NCBI GenBank assembly: GCA_944388825.1
Contig: CALXKG010000170.1
Coordinates: forward strand, 1-11,463
Source: an uncultured Clostridia bacterium
Lineage (GTDB): Bacteria > Bacillota > Clostridia > Oscillospirales > Ruminococcaceae
DNA length: 11,463 bases
Direction: 5' to 3'
Positions within the stretch are counted from its first letter, which is position 1; each line of letters begins with the position of its first letter. Below the pieces are notes generated by a model that was not told the origin of the DNA, ran no database searches, and saw only the letters and a list, made by a program, of their open reading frames with translations. Of this stretch, positions 1-6,278 are shown in pieces. The position numbers and the translations under genes were made by a program.

Positions 1-96
1 GGGATTGACCATGTAAAACCCTGTCGAGGTCAGCGTACCGGTTATGATGAGAAGGATATACGGACGGGTCCAAAGTCTTGTCTGGGCTGTTTGCAT
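1..96 (-). CDS. MFS-type transporter, N-terminal fragment (runs off window)
   Basis: Only the first 32 codons are in the window; the gene continues past position 1. The ATG at 96-94 has its own ribosome binding site (AAGGAG, about 8 nt upstream). The peptide starts with a short polar stretch containing LWTRPY, then a hydrophobic segment ending GFYMVNP. This pattern (LW-T-R/K followed by a first membrane helix with GFYM or NFYL) is typical of the N-terminus of major facilitator superfamily exporters of Firmicutes. The family call is inferred from this short stretch only. It lies downstream of the sugar-binding lipoprotein and the esterase remnant on the same strand, but a strong terminator hairpin (144-177) stands in front of it. 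It may therefore need its own promoter or rely on read-through. The reading frame upstream is open and in phase with the esterase remnant. Confidence 0.55.
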   Translation of the reverse strand, partial: MQTAQTRLWTRPYILLIITGTLTSTGFYMVNP

Positions 97-143
97 GGGC
101 AGCACTCCTTGTTGCGGCAAATGGCGGGTTTTTGGCGGGAAAA

Positions 144-177
144 GGCCCATGGGAAAGCGTCTGCCTTCCCATGGGCC
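144..177 (-). terminator. Rho-independent terminator
   Basis: On the minus strand a 15-bp stem (GGCCCATGGGAAGGC pairing with GCTTTCCCATGGGCC, with one G-U wobble) closes a 4-nt loop and is followed by TTTT (140-143). It sits between the esterase remnant and the MFS start. The T-run is short but the stem is very stable. It presumably marked the end of the complete esterase gene before the deletion. Confidence 0.75.
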
Positions 178-183
178 GCTTTC

Positions 184-579
184 GTTAAAGCCGTCGTAGG
201 CGACCTGTTCGATCGACGAGCCGGCCGCGAACCCGCCGCCGTGCAGCCAGACCATGACCGGCTTTTTCTCCCCGTCCCCCAGGCCCGGGCTCCAGATGTT
301 CAAATAAAGGCAATCCTCGCTCTTGGGCCAGTAGCGGTGGGGGATCAGCAGGTCGCCGCTCCAGGGCTCCGGGTCCAGCATCGGGCTGACCGGGCCGTAG
401 CTGTCGGCGTTTACGATCCCGTCCCAGGGTTTGACCTTATGGGGCATCATAAACCGCTCCGCTTCGGCGTAGCGGATGCCGTAAAAGTGGCAGACGCCGT
501 CCAGGATAAAGCCGCGCACCTTCCCGGATTCGGTCTGGACGACCGGCGTGTCCTCGGTGCAGATAAACTGTCTTGCCAT
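184..579 (-). pseudogene. Type B carboxylesterase, 3'-truncated remnant
   Basis: The ATG at 579-577 follows an AGGAGG ribosome binding site and lies 20 nt after the stop of the sugar-binding lipoprotein gene, so the two were one operon. The 132 recognisable residues match the N-terminus of type B carboxylesterases (para-nitrobenzyl esterase type). They include G-K-V-R-G near residue 20, the EDCLYLNIW signature at 88-96 and the oxyanion-hole motif HGGGF at 113-117. Family members are usually about 500 residues; the nucleophile elbow (GESAG), the acid and the histidine are all absent. Homology ends near residue 132, a few bases before the terminator hairpin. No stop codon follows: the frame runs through the hairpin and enters the downstream MFS start in phase. 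The product should be catalytically dead. A true genomic deletion is the simplest reading; an assembly join is the alternative. Confidence 0.75.
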
Positions 580-599
580 TGTGTTTCCTCCTCTTCCCT

Positions 600-2171
600 T
601 TATGCCTCGGACGCTTTCCAGGCGTCAAACTGCGCCTGTTTGTCCGCAAGGATCGTCTCCAGCCCGGCGGCGCAGAGCTTGTCGTTGAATGCGGCCAGCG
701 CCGCGTCGACGTCCTCCACCGCGCCCAGGCCGATCTGTTTGGCGTATTCCTCATAGACGGCGGTGCAGGCGGCGATCTCGTTCAGGCAGCCTTCCGCGTC
801 ATAGGCAAACCCCAGCGCGTGGGAGGGCAGGAGGCTGTCGTTGTATGCCCGGTACTGGTCCCAGATATCCGGCGGGTTGCCGGCCCACGGATGGGCGGCG
901 AACTGGTTGGGCTGCGCCCAGCCGAAGTCGTTGTGGGTCGCGGCGGTCGAGGCGTCGACCCCCTCCGGGAAGTCCGCCAGCCCGTCTTCCGTCTCGACCC
1001 AGTCGACCCCTTCGACCCCCCAGTTGATGAGGTCGTTGATCTCGCCGTTTGTGTAGACGAAGTTTAAAAGCTGCGCCGCCCTGACCGGGTCGCCGGCGGC
1101 GGTGGAGCAGCCGTAGAACAGGCCGCCCGCCGACAGGGAGGGCTTCATCCCGGTCGTCGCGAAGGGGATCAGCACCACTTCATACCCGGTCTGCGACTGT
1201 TTTTCGGCAAGGGTGTTGGGCTTGTAGGCGGTGATGAAGGAGAAGACCTGCCCGGCTTTCATCAGGACCTCGCCGGTATCGGTCATCGTCGTCACGTCGG
1301 CGGACATATACCCTTTGTCGTACCAGTTTTTCTCGACCAGCGCGAAGGCGCGGTACTGTTCCGTCTCAAACCAGTTGACAAAGGTGTCCGACTGCCCGAA
1401 GTTTTCCAGCACGCCGAAGGAATTGCCGGGGGCGTCTACCCACGCCGCCGGGACGCTGGAGAGGTAGCCGTTGCTGCCAAGGGGCGTCATATCCGGGTAG
1501 GCGGCTCTTACCGCGTCGAACAGCTCGTCCAGCTTGTAATAGCTGCCGGGGTCGTTTTCGTCCAGGACGAAATCATCCGGGGTATACCCCAGGGCGTCCA
1601 TCAAATCCTTGCGGCAGACAAGGCCGTAGGGGGAGTTTAATTCCTTGTTGACCGGGAGCCCGCAGAGATAACCGCCAATCTCGCCGACCTTTGCGTAATC
1701 GCCGACCTGCTCGAACGCGCCGGTCAGGTATTCGCTGTAGTCGTTCAGGTTCGCGATCCATCCCATCGACATCCCTTCCGAGAAGTTGTTGCCGCCGATC
1801 GGGGTCACGTCGATCGGTTCGTTGGCCGCCATCATTGTCGAAAAGGTCGAGGCGAAGGTGCCGATCGAGGCCGGCATCAGCTCGACATGGAAGCCCAGCT
1901 CCCGGCAGACCAGCTCGTCGGCCAGCGCCTGGATGTCGTCCTGGTTGGAGCCTTCCGCCCCGACCAGGTAGGCAAACGTGACGGTATAATCCGAAACTTC
2001 CGCCGTTTCGGACGGTCCCGGTTCTCCGGAGGGTTCCGCCGCGGAAGACGCTTCAGACCCGCTTCCGGCGGAAGGGGCGGAGGAAGGCGCCGGCGCGCCG
2101 TCCCCGCAGGATGCGAGCGTCCCGGCCGAAAGGGAAAACGCAAGCAGGGCCAGAATGATCTTTTTAAACAT
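600..2171 (-). CDS. Extracellular solute-binding lipoprotein (ABC sugar uptake, DUF3502-type)
   Basis: This encodes a 523-residue periplasm-equivalent binding protein, tethered to the outer face of the membrane, that would deliver an oligosaccharide or similar solute to an ABC permease. The N-terminus has a lysine-rich start, a hydrophobic core and a lipobox LAS-C with the lipidated Cys at residue 22. A Ser/Ala/Pro/Glu-rich linker follows to about residue 60. The mature part resembles family 1 solute-binding proteins, with a C-terminal segment (ending in a pattern like LAAFNDKL...ILADKQAQFDAW) typical of the DUF3502 branch. The start is supported by AAGGAGG 7 nt upstream. No permease or ATPase genes are in the window, so it either works with distant permeases or the locus has been rearranged. 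The divergent AraC-type gene is the likely regulator. Substrate cannot be told; the neighbouring esterase remnant suggests an ester-decorated plant or host glycan. Confidence 0.88.
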   Translation of the reverse strand: MFKKIILALLAFSLSAGTLASCGDGAPAPSSAPSAGSGSEASSAAEPSGEPGPSETAEVSDYTVTFAYLVGAEGSNQDDIQALADELVCRELGFHVELMPASIGTFASTFSTMMAANEPIDVTPIGGNNFSEGMSMGWIANLNDYSEYLTGAFEQVGDYAKVGEIGGYLCGLPVNKELNSPYGLVCRKDLMDALGYTPDDFVLDENDPGSYYKLDELFDAVRAAYPDMTPLGSNGYLSSVPAAWVDAPGNSFGVLENFGQSDTFVNWFETEQYRAFALVEKNWYDKGYMSADVTTMTDTGEVLMKAGQVFSFITAYKPNTLAEKQSQTGYEVVLIPFATTGMKPSLSAGGLFYGCSTAAGDPVRAAQLLNFVYTNGEINDLINWGVEGVDWVETEDGLADFPEGVDASTAATHNDFGWAQPNQFAAHPWAGNPPDIWDQYRAYNDSLLPSHALGFAYDAEGCLNEIAACTAVYEEYAKQIGLGAVEDVDAALAAFNDKLCAAGLETILADKQAQFDAWKASEA

Positions 2172-2217
2172 GGTATACCTCCTTATCCGGCGGCGTCCGC
2201 CGTCCTGTTTGCCATAT

Positions 2218-2246
2218 AGTATACAGGATTTTGCCGGGCGGTTCTA
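2218..2246 (-). promoter_or_regulatory. Promoter of the solute-binding protein gene
   Basis: On the minus strand TATACT (2223-2218) is a good -10 box. The position 17 bp upstream holds TAGAAC (2246-2241), a poor -35. A good -10 with a weak -35 is what an activator-dependent promoter looks like, and paired direct repeats lie immediately upstream. Confidence 0.5.
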
Positions 2247-2250
2247 TACA

Positions 2251-2284
2251 TTTTGTGCTTTTAAACTTACTTTTTTGTGCTTTT
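2251..2284. promoter_or_regulatory. Tandem direct repeats, candidate AraC-family operator
   Basis: TTTTGTGCTTTT occurs exactly twice, at 2251-2262 and 2273-2284, with a 22-bp period (about two helical turns). The inner copy ends 4 bp upstream of the weak -35 of the solute-binding protein promoter. Paired direct repeats next to a -35 are the classical arrangement for activation by AraC-family proteins; the regulator encoded at 2430 is the obvious candidate. The binding itself is inference. Confidence 0.5.
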
Positions 2285-2313
2285 TTTGCAGCCGCCCCGC
2301 GAATGGGCGGGGG

Positions 2314-2342
2314 TTGAATTTCAGGACGGTATATGGTATAAT
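2314..2342 (+). promoter_or_regulatory. Promoter of the AraC-family regulator gene
   Basis: TTGAAT (2314-2319) and TATAAT (2337-2342) are separated by exactly 17 bp. This is a near-consensus housekeeping promoter about 88 bp upstream of the regulator start, pointing away from the solute-binding protein promoter. Confidence 0.75.
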
Positions 2343-2429
2343 GAACAAAAAACAGAATCAAAATACGGCATATATGGATAGTACATCTATTTCATGCTGA
2401 AACCTGTCTGATCTTCAAGGAGTTTGCCG

Positions 2430-3479
2430 ATGACCATATTGCTGTTCAGCGAAGGGCTGGATCAAGAGTTCTATCAGGAAGCAGAACGGCCCCGCGCCGG
2501 GCAGCCGGACGCCGTGCTCCTGTACGCCGGTTCGGCCCGGGAGGCGGAGCGGCTGCTCGCCGCACAGCCCGACCTGCTGGCGGGGACAGCGGAGGAGGAC
2601 GCCGCCCATCAGACGTTTGCGGGGCTGGGGAAGCGGTGGCGGATGATCCTGGAGCATCAGTTTTTCATCAATCTGCTGATGACGCGGACGTCGAAAAACA
2701 GCCAGGCCGTCCTGGAACACGGGCGGATGCTGGGGCTGCAGGTCGACACGGACGCCTGCTGCCGGCCGGCGCTGCTGCGCATCGTGGGGGACAAGCCGTT
2801 TAGCCGGTGGGACGACCCGGCGGGGCTGCCGGGGATAAAAGGGCTGCTGGCGGACTGCCTGCGGGCGTCCGGCCCGGCATTGCCTGTGCATGCGACCTAT
2901 TACGACGACAGCCGCGCGATCTTCCTGCTGCCCGACCTGCCGGCGGGGGAGGCGCGGGCGCTTATCCTGCGGTGGCTGGCGCGCTGCCGGGAGGCGCTTG
3001 GGGTCTGCGCGAACTGCTGCGTGGGGAAGCCCCGCAGGTTCCTGCTGCTCTGCGAAGAGATGCCGGCGCTGCTGCGCGCGTCCGACCTGCAGCCGGAGGC
3101 GGAGCCGGTCGCCTGGGCGGATGAACGGGATGAAGATGAAAATGAAGCGGTCATCCGCTCCATCAAGCAGTATATCGAAACCCATCTGGACCACGAGCTG
3201 TCCCGCAAAGAGCTGGCGAACCACGTCTTTCTCAGCGAGAGCTATGTCTCCCATATCTGGCACGACGCGACCGGCTGTTCGCTTAAGGATTATGTCACCG
3301 CCGTCAGGATGGAGCGGGCCAGGAAAATGCTGCGGGAGACGGCGCTGCCGGTCAGCCGGATCGCGGCGCTGCTGGGGTATACCCATTTTTCCAACTTTTC
3401 CAATATGTTCCGGAAGAAAAACCGGCTTTCCCCCGCAGAGTACCGGAAACAGTTCATGGAAGGGCGGCAGGGCGGATAA
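2430..3479 (+). CDS. AraC-family transcriptional regulator
   Basis: This 349-residue protein has a C-terminal AraC/XylS DNA-binding domain at about 240-342. It holds two helix-turn-helix units: ELANHVFLSESYVSHIW near 261-277, then VSRIAALLGYTHFSNFSNMFRK near 308-329, followed by the SPAEYRK end motif. The rest resembles the middle region of YesN-type regulators (LEHQFFINLLM near 74-84 matches their linker). The N-terminal receiver domain is missing or reduced to about 60 residues with no phospho-acceptor pattern, so it is probably not a two-component response regulator. I chose the ATG at 2430 because AAGGAG at 2417-2422 is 7 nt away; an in-frame TTG at 2424 is too close to it. It is divergent from the solute-binding protein gene, which it probably controls through the repeats at 2251-2284. 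The inducer is unknown. Confidence 0.9.
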   Translation: MTILLFSEGLDQEFYQEAERPRAGQPDAVLLYAGSAREAERLLAAQPDLLAGTAEEDAAHQTFAGLGKRWRMILEHQFFINLLMTRTSKNSQAVLEHGRMLGLQVDTDACCRPALLRIVGDKPFSRWDDPAGLPGIKGLLADCLRASGPALPVHATYYDDSRAIFLLPDLPAGEARALILRWLARCREALGVCANCCVGKPRRFLLLCEEMPALLRASDLQPEAEPVAWADERDEDENEAVIRSIKQYIETHLDHELSRKELANHVFLSESYVSHIWHDATGCSLKDYVTAVRMERARKMLRETALPVSRIAALLGYTHFSNFSNMFRKKNRLSPAEYRKQFMEGRQGG

Positions 3480-3509
3480 GGCGCCGGCGGGAAGACAGAC
3501 AGCAGAAAA

Positions 3510-3545
3510 CGCCCCCCGGCCATACAGCCGGAGGGCGCTTTTTTT
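3510..3545. terminator. Bidirectional terminator between AraC regulator and folC
   Basis: An 11-bp stem (CGCCCCCCGGC with GCCGGAGGGCG, 3510-3520 and 3527-3537) has one C-A mismatch on the plus strand and a wobble pair on the minus strand. It is followed by seven T on the plus strand and preceded by AAAA, which gives TTTT on the minus strand. The two genes converge on it. Confidence 0.85.
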
Positions 3546-4798
3546 CACATCTCCCGCAGGACGTCCCCCGCGAGGAACAGCGACCCGCAGATCAGCAGCA
3601 GCGCGCCGTCCCGCCCGGCCGCTTCCCGCGCCGTTTGCAGCCCCTCCCGCCAGTATCCGGCGTCAAAGGCGGGGCAGTAACGCCCGGCGGCGGCCGCAAG
3701 CGCCCCGCTTTCCATCGCCCGGGGGGAGTCGGGGGTGACGGCATAGAGCCGGGAACAGACGGGGCCTAAAACCGAAAGCGATTCGTCCACCGCCTTGTCC
3801 GCCATCATCCCGGCGAGGGCGTAGACCGGCTTCCCCGCCCGGTTCAGCGCCCGGACGCTTTCGGCGAGCGCCCGCATCCCGTGGGGGTTGTGGGCCCCGT
3901 CGACGACGGTCAGCGGGTCGTCCGCGATCTTTTCCATCCGCGCAGGGAAGCGGACTTCCGCAAGGCCCTGTTTGACCGCTGCTTCCGGCAGGCCCAGCAG
4001 CCGCCCGGCGGTGATCGCCGTCACTGCGTTTTTCACCTGGTGCAGCCCGGCCAGCGGGCAGAAAAAATCTTCCCCGCCGTAGGCAAACCGGCTGCCGGAA
4101 AAGTCCGCCGACCGGATCTCCAGCTCCGCTGTCCCGGGGATGTGAAGGGCGGCGCCCGTCCCGGCGCAGCGGCGGGCGATCTCTTCCATCGCTTCGGGCG
4201 GCTGCTCGGGGTAGAGGAGGGCGGGGTTCCCTTTGATGACCGCTGCCTTGTCCCGGGCGATCTCCCGGATGGTCGGGCCGAGCAGGGCGGTATGCTCCAG
4301 CCCGATCCCCATCAGCACCGACAGGACGGGGACCCCAAGGGCGATGGTCGCGTCGCCCGCCCCGCCGATGCCGGCTTCGATCACCGCGATATCGGCCTTC
4401 TGCTCCCGGAACCACAAAAGGGCGATCCCGAGGCCGAACATGAACTCGCCCGCCGGCGTCCCTTCCGCCGCCATCCGTTCCGCCGCCGGGCGGGCGGCTT
4501 CGGTCAGCCGGGCGAGGTCCTTGATGGGGATGTTTTCGCCGTTTACCTGCATCCGTTCGCGGTAGTCGACGATGTAGGGGGAGATGAACAGGCCGGCCTT
4601 TTTCCCCGCCGCCCGCAGCATCGAGGCGGTCATCGCGGAAAAGGAGCCTTTGCCGTTGGTGCCGGTCACATGGATAAAAGGGAGCCCCGCTTCCGGGTGG
4701 CCCAGCAGTTCCAACAGCCGGGGCATCCGGGCCGCCGCTTCGCCGTGGCGGAGGCGGGGGAGGGAATGGATGAAATTGAGCGCGTCCAGTTCGGTCAT
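3545..4798 (-). CDS. folC: Folylpolyglutamate synthase / dihydrofolate synthase (FolC)
   Basis: This Mur-ligase-family enzyme uses ATP to add glutamate to folates (and often to dihydropteroate) in the cytoplasm. The 417-residue length is normal. Motifs seen are the P-loop VTGTNGKGS at about 44-52, a central segment with H-T-A-L-L-G-P-T-I and IARDKAAVIK (about 169-189), and DGAHNP at 300-305 in the second domain. The start at 4798 has AAAGGAGG 5 nt upstream; the frame extends further upstream but without a better start. One motif is unusual: where most FolC proteins read GGRLDATN, this one reads GGAGDATI (about 145-152), losing the Arg and Asn. This points to a divergent branch or altered substrate use, but the remaining motifs are intact. 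It stands alone on its strand, convergent with the AraC regulator and divergent from the flavin reductase-rubredoxin gene. Confidence 0.92.
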   Translation of the reverse strand: MTELDALNFIHSLPRLRHGEAAARMPRLLELLGHPEAGLPFIHVTGTNGKGSFSAMTASMLRAAGKKAGLFISPYIVDYRERMQVNGENIPIKDLARLTEAARPAAERMAAEGTPAGEFMFGLGIALLWFREQKADIAVIEAGIGGAGDATIALGVPVLSVLMGIGLEHTALLGPTIREIARDKAAVIKGNPALLYPEQPPEAMEEIARRCAGTGAALHIPGTAELEIRSADFSGSRFAYGGEDFFCPLAGLHQVKNAVTAITAGRLLGLPEAAVKQGLAEVRFPARMEKIADDPLTVVDGAHNPHGMRALAESVRALNRAGKPVYALAGMMADKAVDESLSVLGPVCSRLYAVTPDSPRAMESGALAAAAGRYCPAFDAGYWREGLQTAREAAGRDGALLLICGSLFLAGDVLREM

Positions 4799-4837
4799 AA
4801 GTTCCTCCTTTGGTCGGGCAGGGGTTATCTGCATTTC

Positions 4838-4866
4838 AGTATAGCACAGCGGCGGGGTTCCCGCAA
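4838..4866 (-). promoter_or_regulatory. Probable folC promoter
   Basis: On the minus strand TTGCGG (4866-4861) and TATACT (4843-4838) are spaced by 17 bp, about 40 bp upstream of the folC start. The -35 is a moderate match. Confidence 0.5.
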
Positions 4867-4938
4867 GCGCAAACACGGACTGTATAATTTAGCTAAAAAA
4901 GACAAGACTTTCAGTATAAAATTGTTGCTTAGTCGGAC

Positions 4939-4967
4939 TTTACAACCGTCTGGAAATCTGCTATACT
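4939..4967 (+). promoter_or_regulatory. Promoter of the flavin reductase-rubredoxin gene
   Basis: TTTACA (4939-4944) and TATACT (4962-4967) are spaced by 17 bp. The predicted transcription start, near 4974, falls inside the palindrome at 4970-4988. Confidence 0.8.
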
Positions 4968-4969
4968 TA

Positions 4970-4988
4970 CTTTAGAATCATTCTAAAG
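4970..4988. promoter_or_regulatory. PerR/Fur-family-like operator
   Basis: CTTTAGAATCATTCTAAAG is a perfect inverted repeat of 9-bp arms around one base. Its 15-bp core TTAGAATCATTCTAA matches the Bacillus PerR box (TTATAATNATTATAA) at all but two of the defined positions. It overlaps the predicted transcription start, the right place for a repressor. Control of oxygen-defence rubredoxin genes by PerR is established in clostridia; assignment to PerR here, rather than another Fur-family member, is inference. Confidence 0.65.
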
Positions 4989-5017
4989 ATTTGCCGCAGA
5001 TGAAGGAGGCCCGCCTT

Positions 5018-5677
5018 ATGGATATGACCGCCCTGTTTGACCTTTCCTACGGCGTTTACGCCGTCACCACCTGGGACGAGGGCCGCGCAGTCGGCTGTAT
5101 CGCCAACTCGGCGATGCAGATCACATCCCAGCCCGCCACCGTCGCCGTCAGCATCAATAAGGACAACTACACCCACGGCTGCATCGAGAGGATGGGCAAG
5201 TTCGCCCTGTCGATCCTGCCGGAGGGGATCGACCGCAGGGTCATCGGCAGCTTCGGGTTCCAGTCGGCCAAAGACCCCGCGGTGGACAAGTTTGCCGGCA
5301 TCCCCCAGCGGATCGTGGACTACCTGCCCGGCATCGCCGGGGCGACCGCCTGCATCACCGCGCGGGTTACAAAGACCCTCGACTGCGGCACCCATACCAT
5401 CTTTGTCGGCGAGGTGACCGACGGCGTCCGCTTTTCCAAGGACCCGCCGATGACCTATGCATATTATCACAAAGTCGTCAAGGGCAAAAGCCCGAAAAAC
5501 GCTCCGACCTACCAGCCGGAGCAGCCTGAGGAGGAAACAAAAATGGAAGTCAAGTATGTTTGCAGCGTCTGCGGTTATGTTTACGACGGGGACGTCCCCT
5601 TTGAGGAACTGCCGGACGATTATGTCTGCCCGCTCTGCGGCGTCGGCAAGGATATGTTCGAAAAACAGGAAGGCTGA
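5018..5677 (+). CDS. hrb: Flavin reductase-rubredoxin fusion (high-molecular-weight rubredoxin, Hrb-like)
   Basis: This is a 219-residue cytoplasmic electron carrier. Residues 1-155 form an FMN-binding flavin reductase-like domain with the patterns YGVYAVTT and GCIANSAMQITSQPATVAVSINKDNYTH (split here by eye at about 11-18 and 26-53). A charged linker leads to a rubredoxin domain (176-219) with the four iron ligands Cys182, Cys185, Cys204 and Cys207 in CxxC pairs. The rubredoxin has the short-loop form seen in such fusions. Proteins of this type pass electrons from NADH-dependent reductases to flavodiiron proteins or rubrerythrins that remove oxygen, nitric oxide or peroxide in anaerobes. I chose the ATG at 5018 because AAGGAGG (5003-5009) is 8 nt upstream; the longer frame from 4991 begins inside the leader. 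A PerR-like operator overlaps the promoter. The gene is monocistronic, ending at a terminator. Confidence 0.9.
   Translation: MDMTALFDLSYGVYAVTTWDEGRAVGCIANSAMQITSQPATVAVSINKDNYTHGCIERMGKFALSILPEGIDRRVIGSFGFQSAKDPAVDKFAGIPQRIVDYLPGIAGATACITARVTKTLDCGTHTIFVGEVTDGVRFSKDPPMTYAYYHKVVKGKSPKNAPTYQPEQPEEETKMEVKYVCSVCGYVYDGDVPFEELPDDYVCPLCGVGKDMFEKQEG
5528..5545 (+). promoter_or_regulatory. Internal ribosome binding site and start before the rubredoxin domain
   Basis: GAGGAGG (5528-5534) lies exactly 8 nt before an in-frame ATG at 5543-5545, codon 176 of the fusion. Translation from here would give a free 44-residue rubredoxin (5543-5677) with all four iron-binding Cys. The Glu-Glu-Glu codons of the linker could create the motif by chance, so use is unproven. 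Confidence 0.4.
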
Positions 5678-5699
5678 GCCGGTTTACGGCAAAGCGAAA

Positions 5700-5726
5700 G
5701 GCCCGGTTTGATGCCGGGCCTTTTTT
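5700..5726 (+). terminator. Rho-independent terminator after the rubredoxin fusion gene
   Basis: A perfect 7-bp stem GGCCCGG / CCGGGCC (5700-5706, 5714-5720) with a 7-nt loop is followed by six T. It lies 22 nt after the stop codon. Confidence 0.85.
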
Positions 5727-5825
5727 GTTTGAGCGGAGCGGGGGGAAACAGGGCATCTGCGGGAGGGCAGCCTGTACGCGGCTGCGCGGCTTTCGGGAAA
5801 AGGGCGGGAACAGGCTCAGTTCATC
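5727..5825. other. Intergenic stretch with no recognised feature
   Basis: This GC-rich spacer between the rubredoxin terminator and the next promoter contains no supported gene, repeat or RNA element that I can recognise. Confidence 0.5.
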
Positions 5826-5854
5826 TTGCTTTTTGCCATATAATCTGTTATACT
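5826..5854 (+). promoter_or_regulatory. Candidate promoter of the EF-hand gene
   Basis: TTGCTT (5826-5831) and TATACT (5849-5854) are spaced by 17 bp, inside a local AT-rich patch in a GC-rich spacer. The -35 keeps only TTG, so this is moderate. Confidence 0.5.
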
Positions 5855-5860
5855 GATGGA

Positions 5861-6037
5861 TAAGAGGAACAGTTCCATGCGGGAATCCGGCGGATTCTTT
5901 GTGTAGGCTGACCGATGCAAATCCGTGCCCCTGGCGGAGGCGGAAACGCTGTGCATGACGCCCGGGATATGAACAGGCCGATGCCGTTTCTGCTTGCCTG
6001 GATGAAAAAAGCTGCATGACCGGGAAAGGAGATCGCC
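5861..6037 (+). other. Long 5' leader of the EF-hand gene, possibly structured
   Basis: About 177 nt separate the predicted transcription start from the EF-hand start codon. The leader holds a perfect hairpin GAATCC-GGC-GGATTC (about 5884-5898) and several weaker GC-rich pairings. It matches no riboswitch class I know. A 34-codon frame at 5915-6019 lacks a ribosome binding site and was not called. Confidence 0.3.
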
Positions 6038-6259
6038 ATGTTTGATTTGAATGGAAATGGGAAAATGGATATGTGGGAATGGATGCTGCTGGATGACCTG
6101 ACCGAAAATGACGCCCACGATGAAGAAGAGGATATGAAAGAGCAGCTTTTGCTGTCCGGGCTCGATTGTGATGATCTGACGGATATGGAGGAAGACGAGC
6201 GCCGGAAGTCCATCGAAGACGCGGGTCTGGATCCGGACGATTTTGATGCGCTTTTTTAA
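6038..6259 (+). CDS. Small acidic EF-hand protein
   Basis: This 73-residue, very acidic protein has a ribosome binding site AAAGGAG 6 nt before its ATG. Residues 3-14 (DLNGNGKMDMWE) form a complete 12-residue EF-hand calcium loop. It has Asp at position 1, Asn at 3 and 5, Gly at 6, a hydrophobic residue at 8, Asp at 9 and Glu at 12. Only one loop is present, and little helix precedes it, so the protein may dimerise or bind a partner to complete a pair. The C-terminal half is Asp/Glu-rich and ends in an AGLDPDDFDALF pattern. No signal peptide or membrane segment is visible, so it is probably cytoplasmic. It has its own promoter candidate and a terminator, so it is a stand-alone unit. The function is unknown; calcium sensing or buffering is an inference from the loop. 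Confidence 0.75.
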   Translation: MFDLNGNGKMDMWEWMLLDDLTENDAHDEEEDMKEQLLLSGLDCDDLTDMEEDERRKSIEDAGLDPDDFDALF

Positions 6260-6278
6260 GCAGAACAACCGGGAAAAA

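Noticed and set aside
573..1067. Plus-strand frame of 164 codons over the solute-binding protein gene
   Set aside because: Antisense shadow of a well-supported lipoprotein gene; Arg/Gly/Val/Pro-rich composition, no ribosome binding site and no family pattern.
2415..3548. Minus-strand frame of 377 codons over the AraC gene
   Set aside because: High-GC antisense frame with low-complexity Arg/Pro/Gln-rich sequence; the AraC motifs on the other strand are clear and the shared terminator supports that strand.
4888..4897. TTTAGCTAAA palindrome in the folC-hrb intergenic region
   Set aside because: Only 10 bp, in AT-rich sequence, not placed against a clear promoter; could be chance.
3881..4975. 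Plus-strand frame of 364 codons over folC
   Set aside because: Antisense shadow of folC, which has intact ligase motifs, a ribosome binding site and a promoter.
5915..6019. 34-codon plus-strand frame just upstream of the EF-hand gene
   Set aside because: No ribosome binding site before its ATG and no recognisable peptide; kept only as part of the leader description.
5861..6037. Cobalamin or other known riboswitch in the EF-hand leader
   Set aside because: A few GC-rich segments look similar at first sight, but the conserved boxes of the cobalamin, c-di-GMP, yybP-ykoY and ZTP classes are not present.
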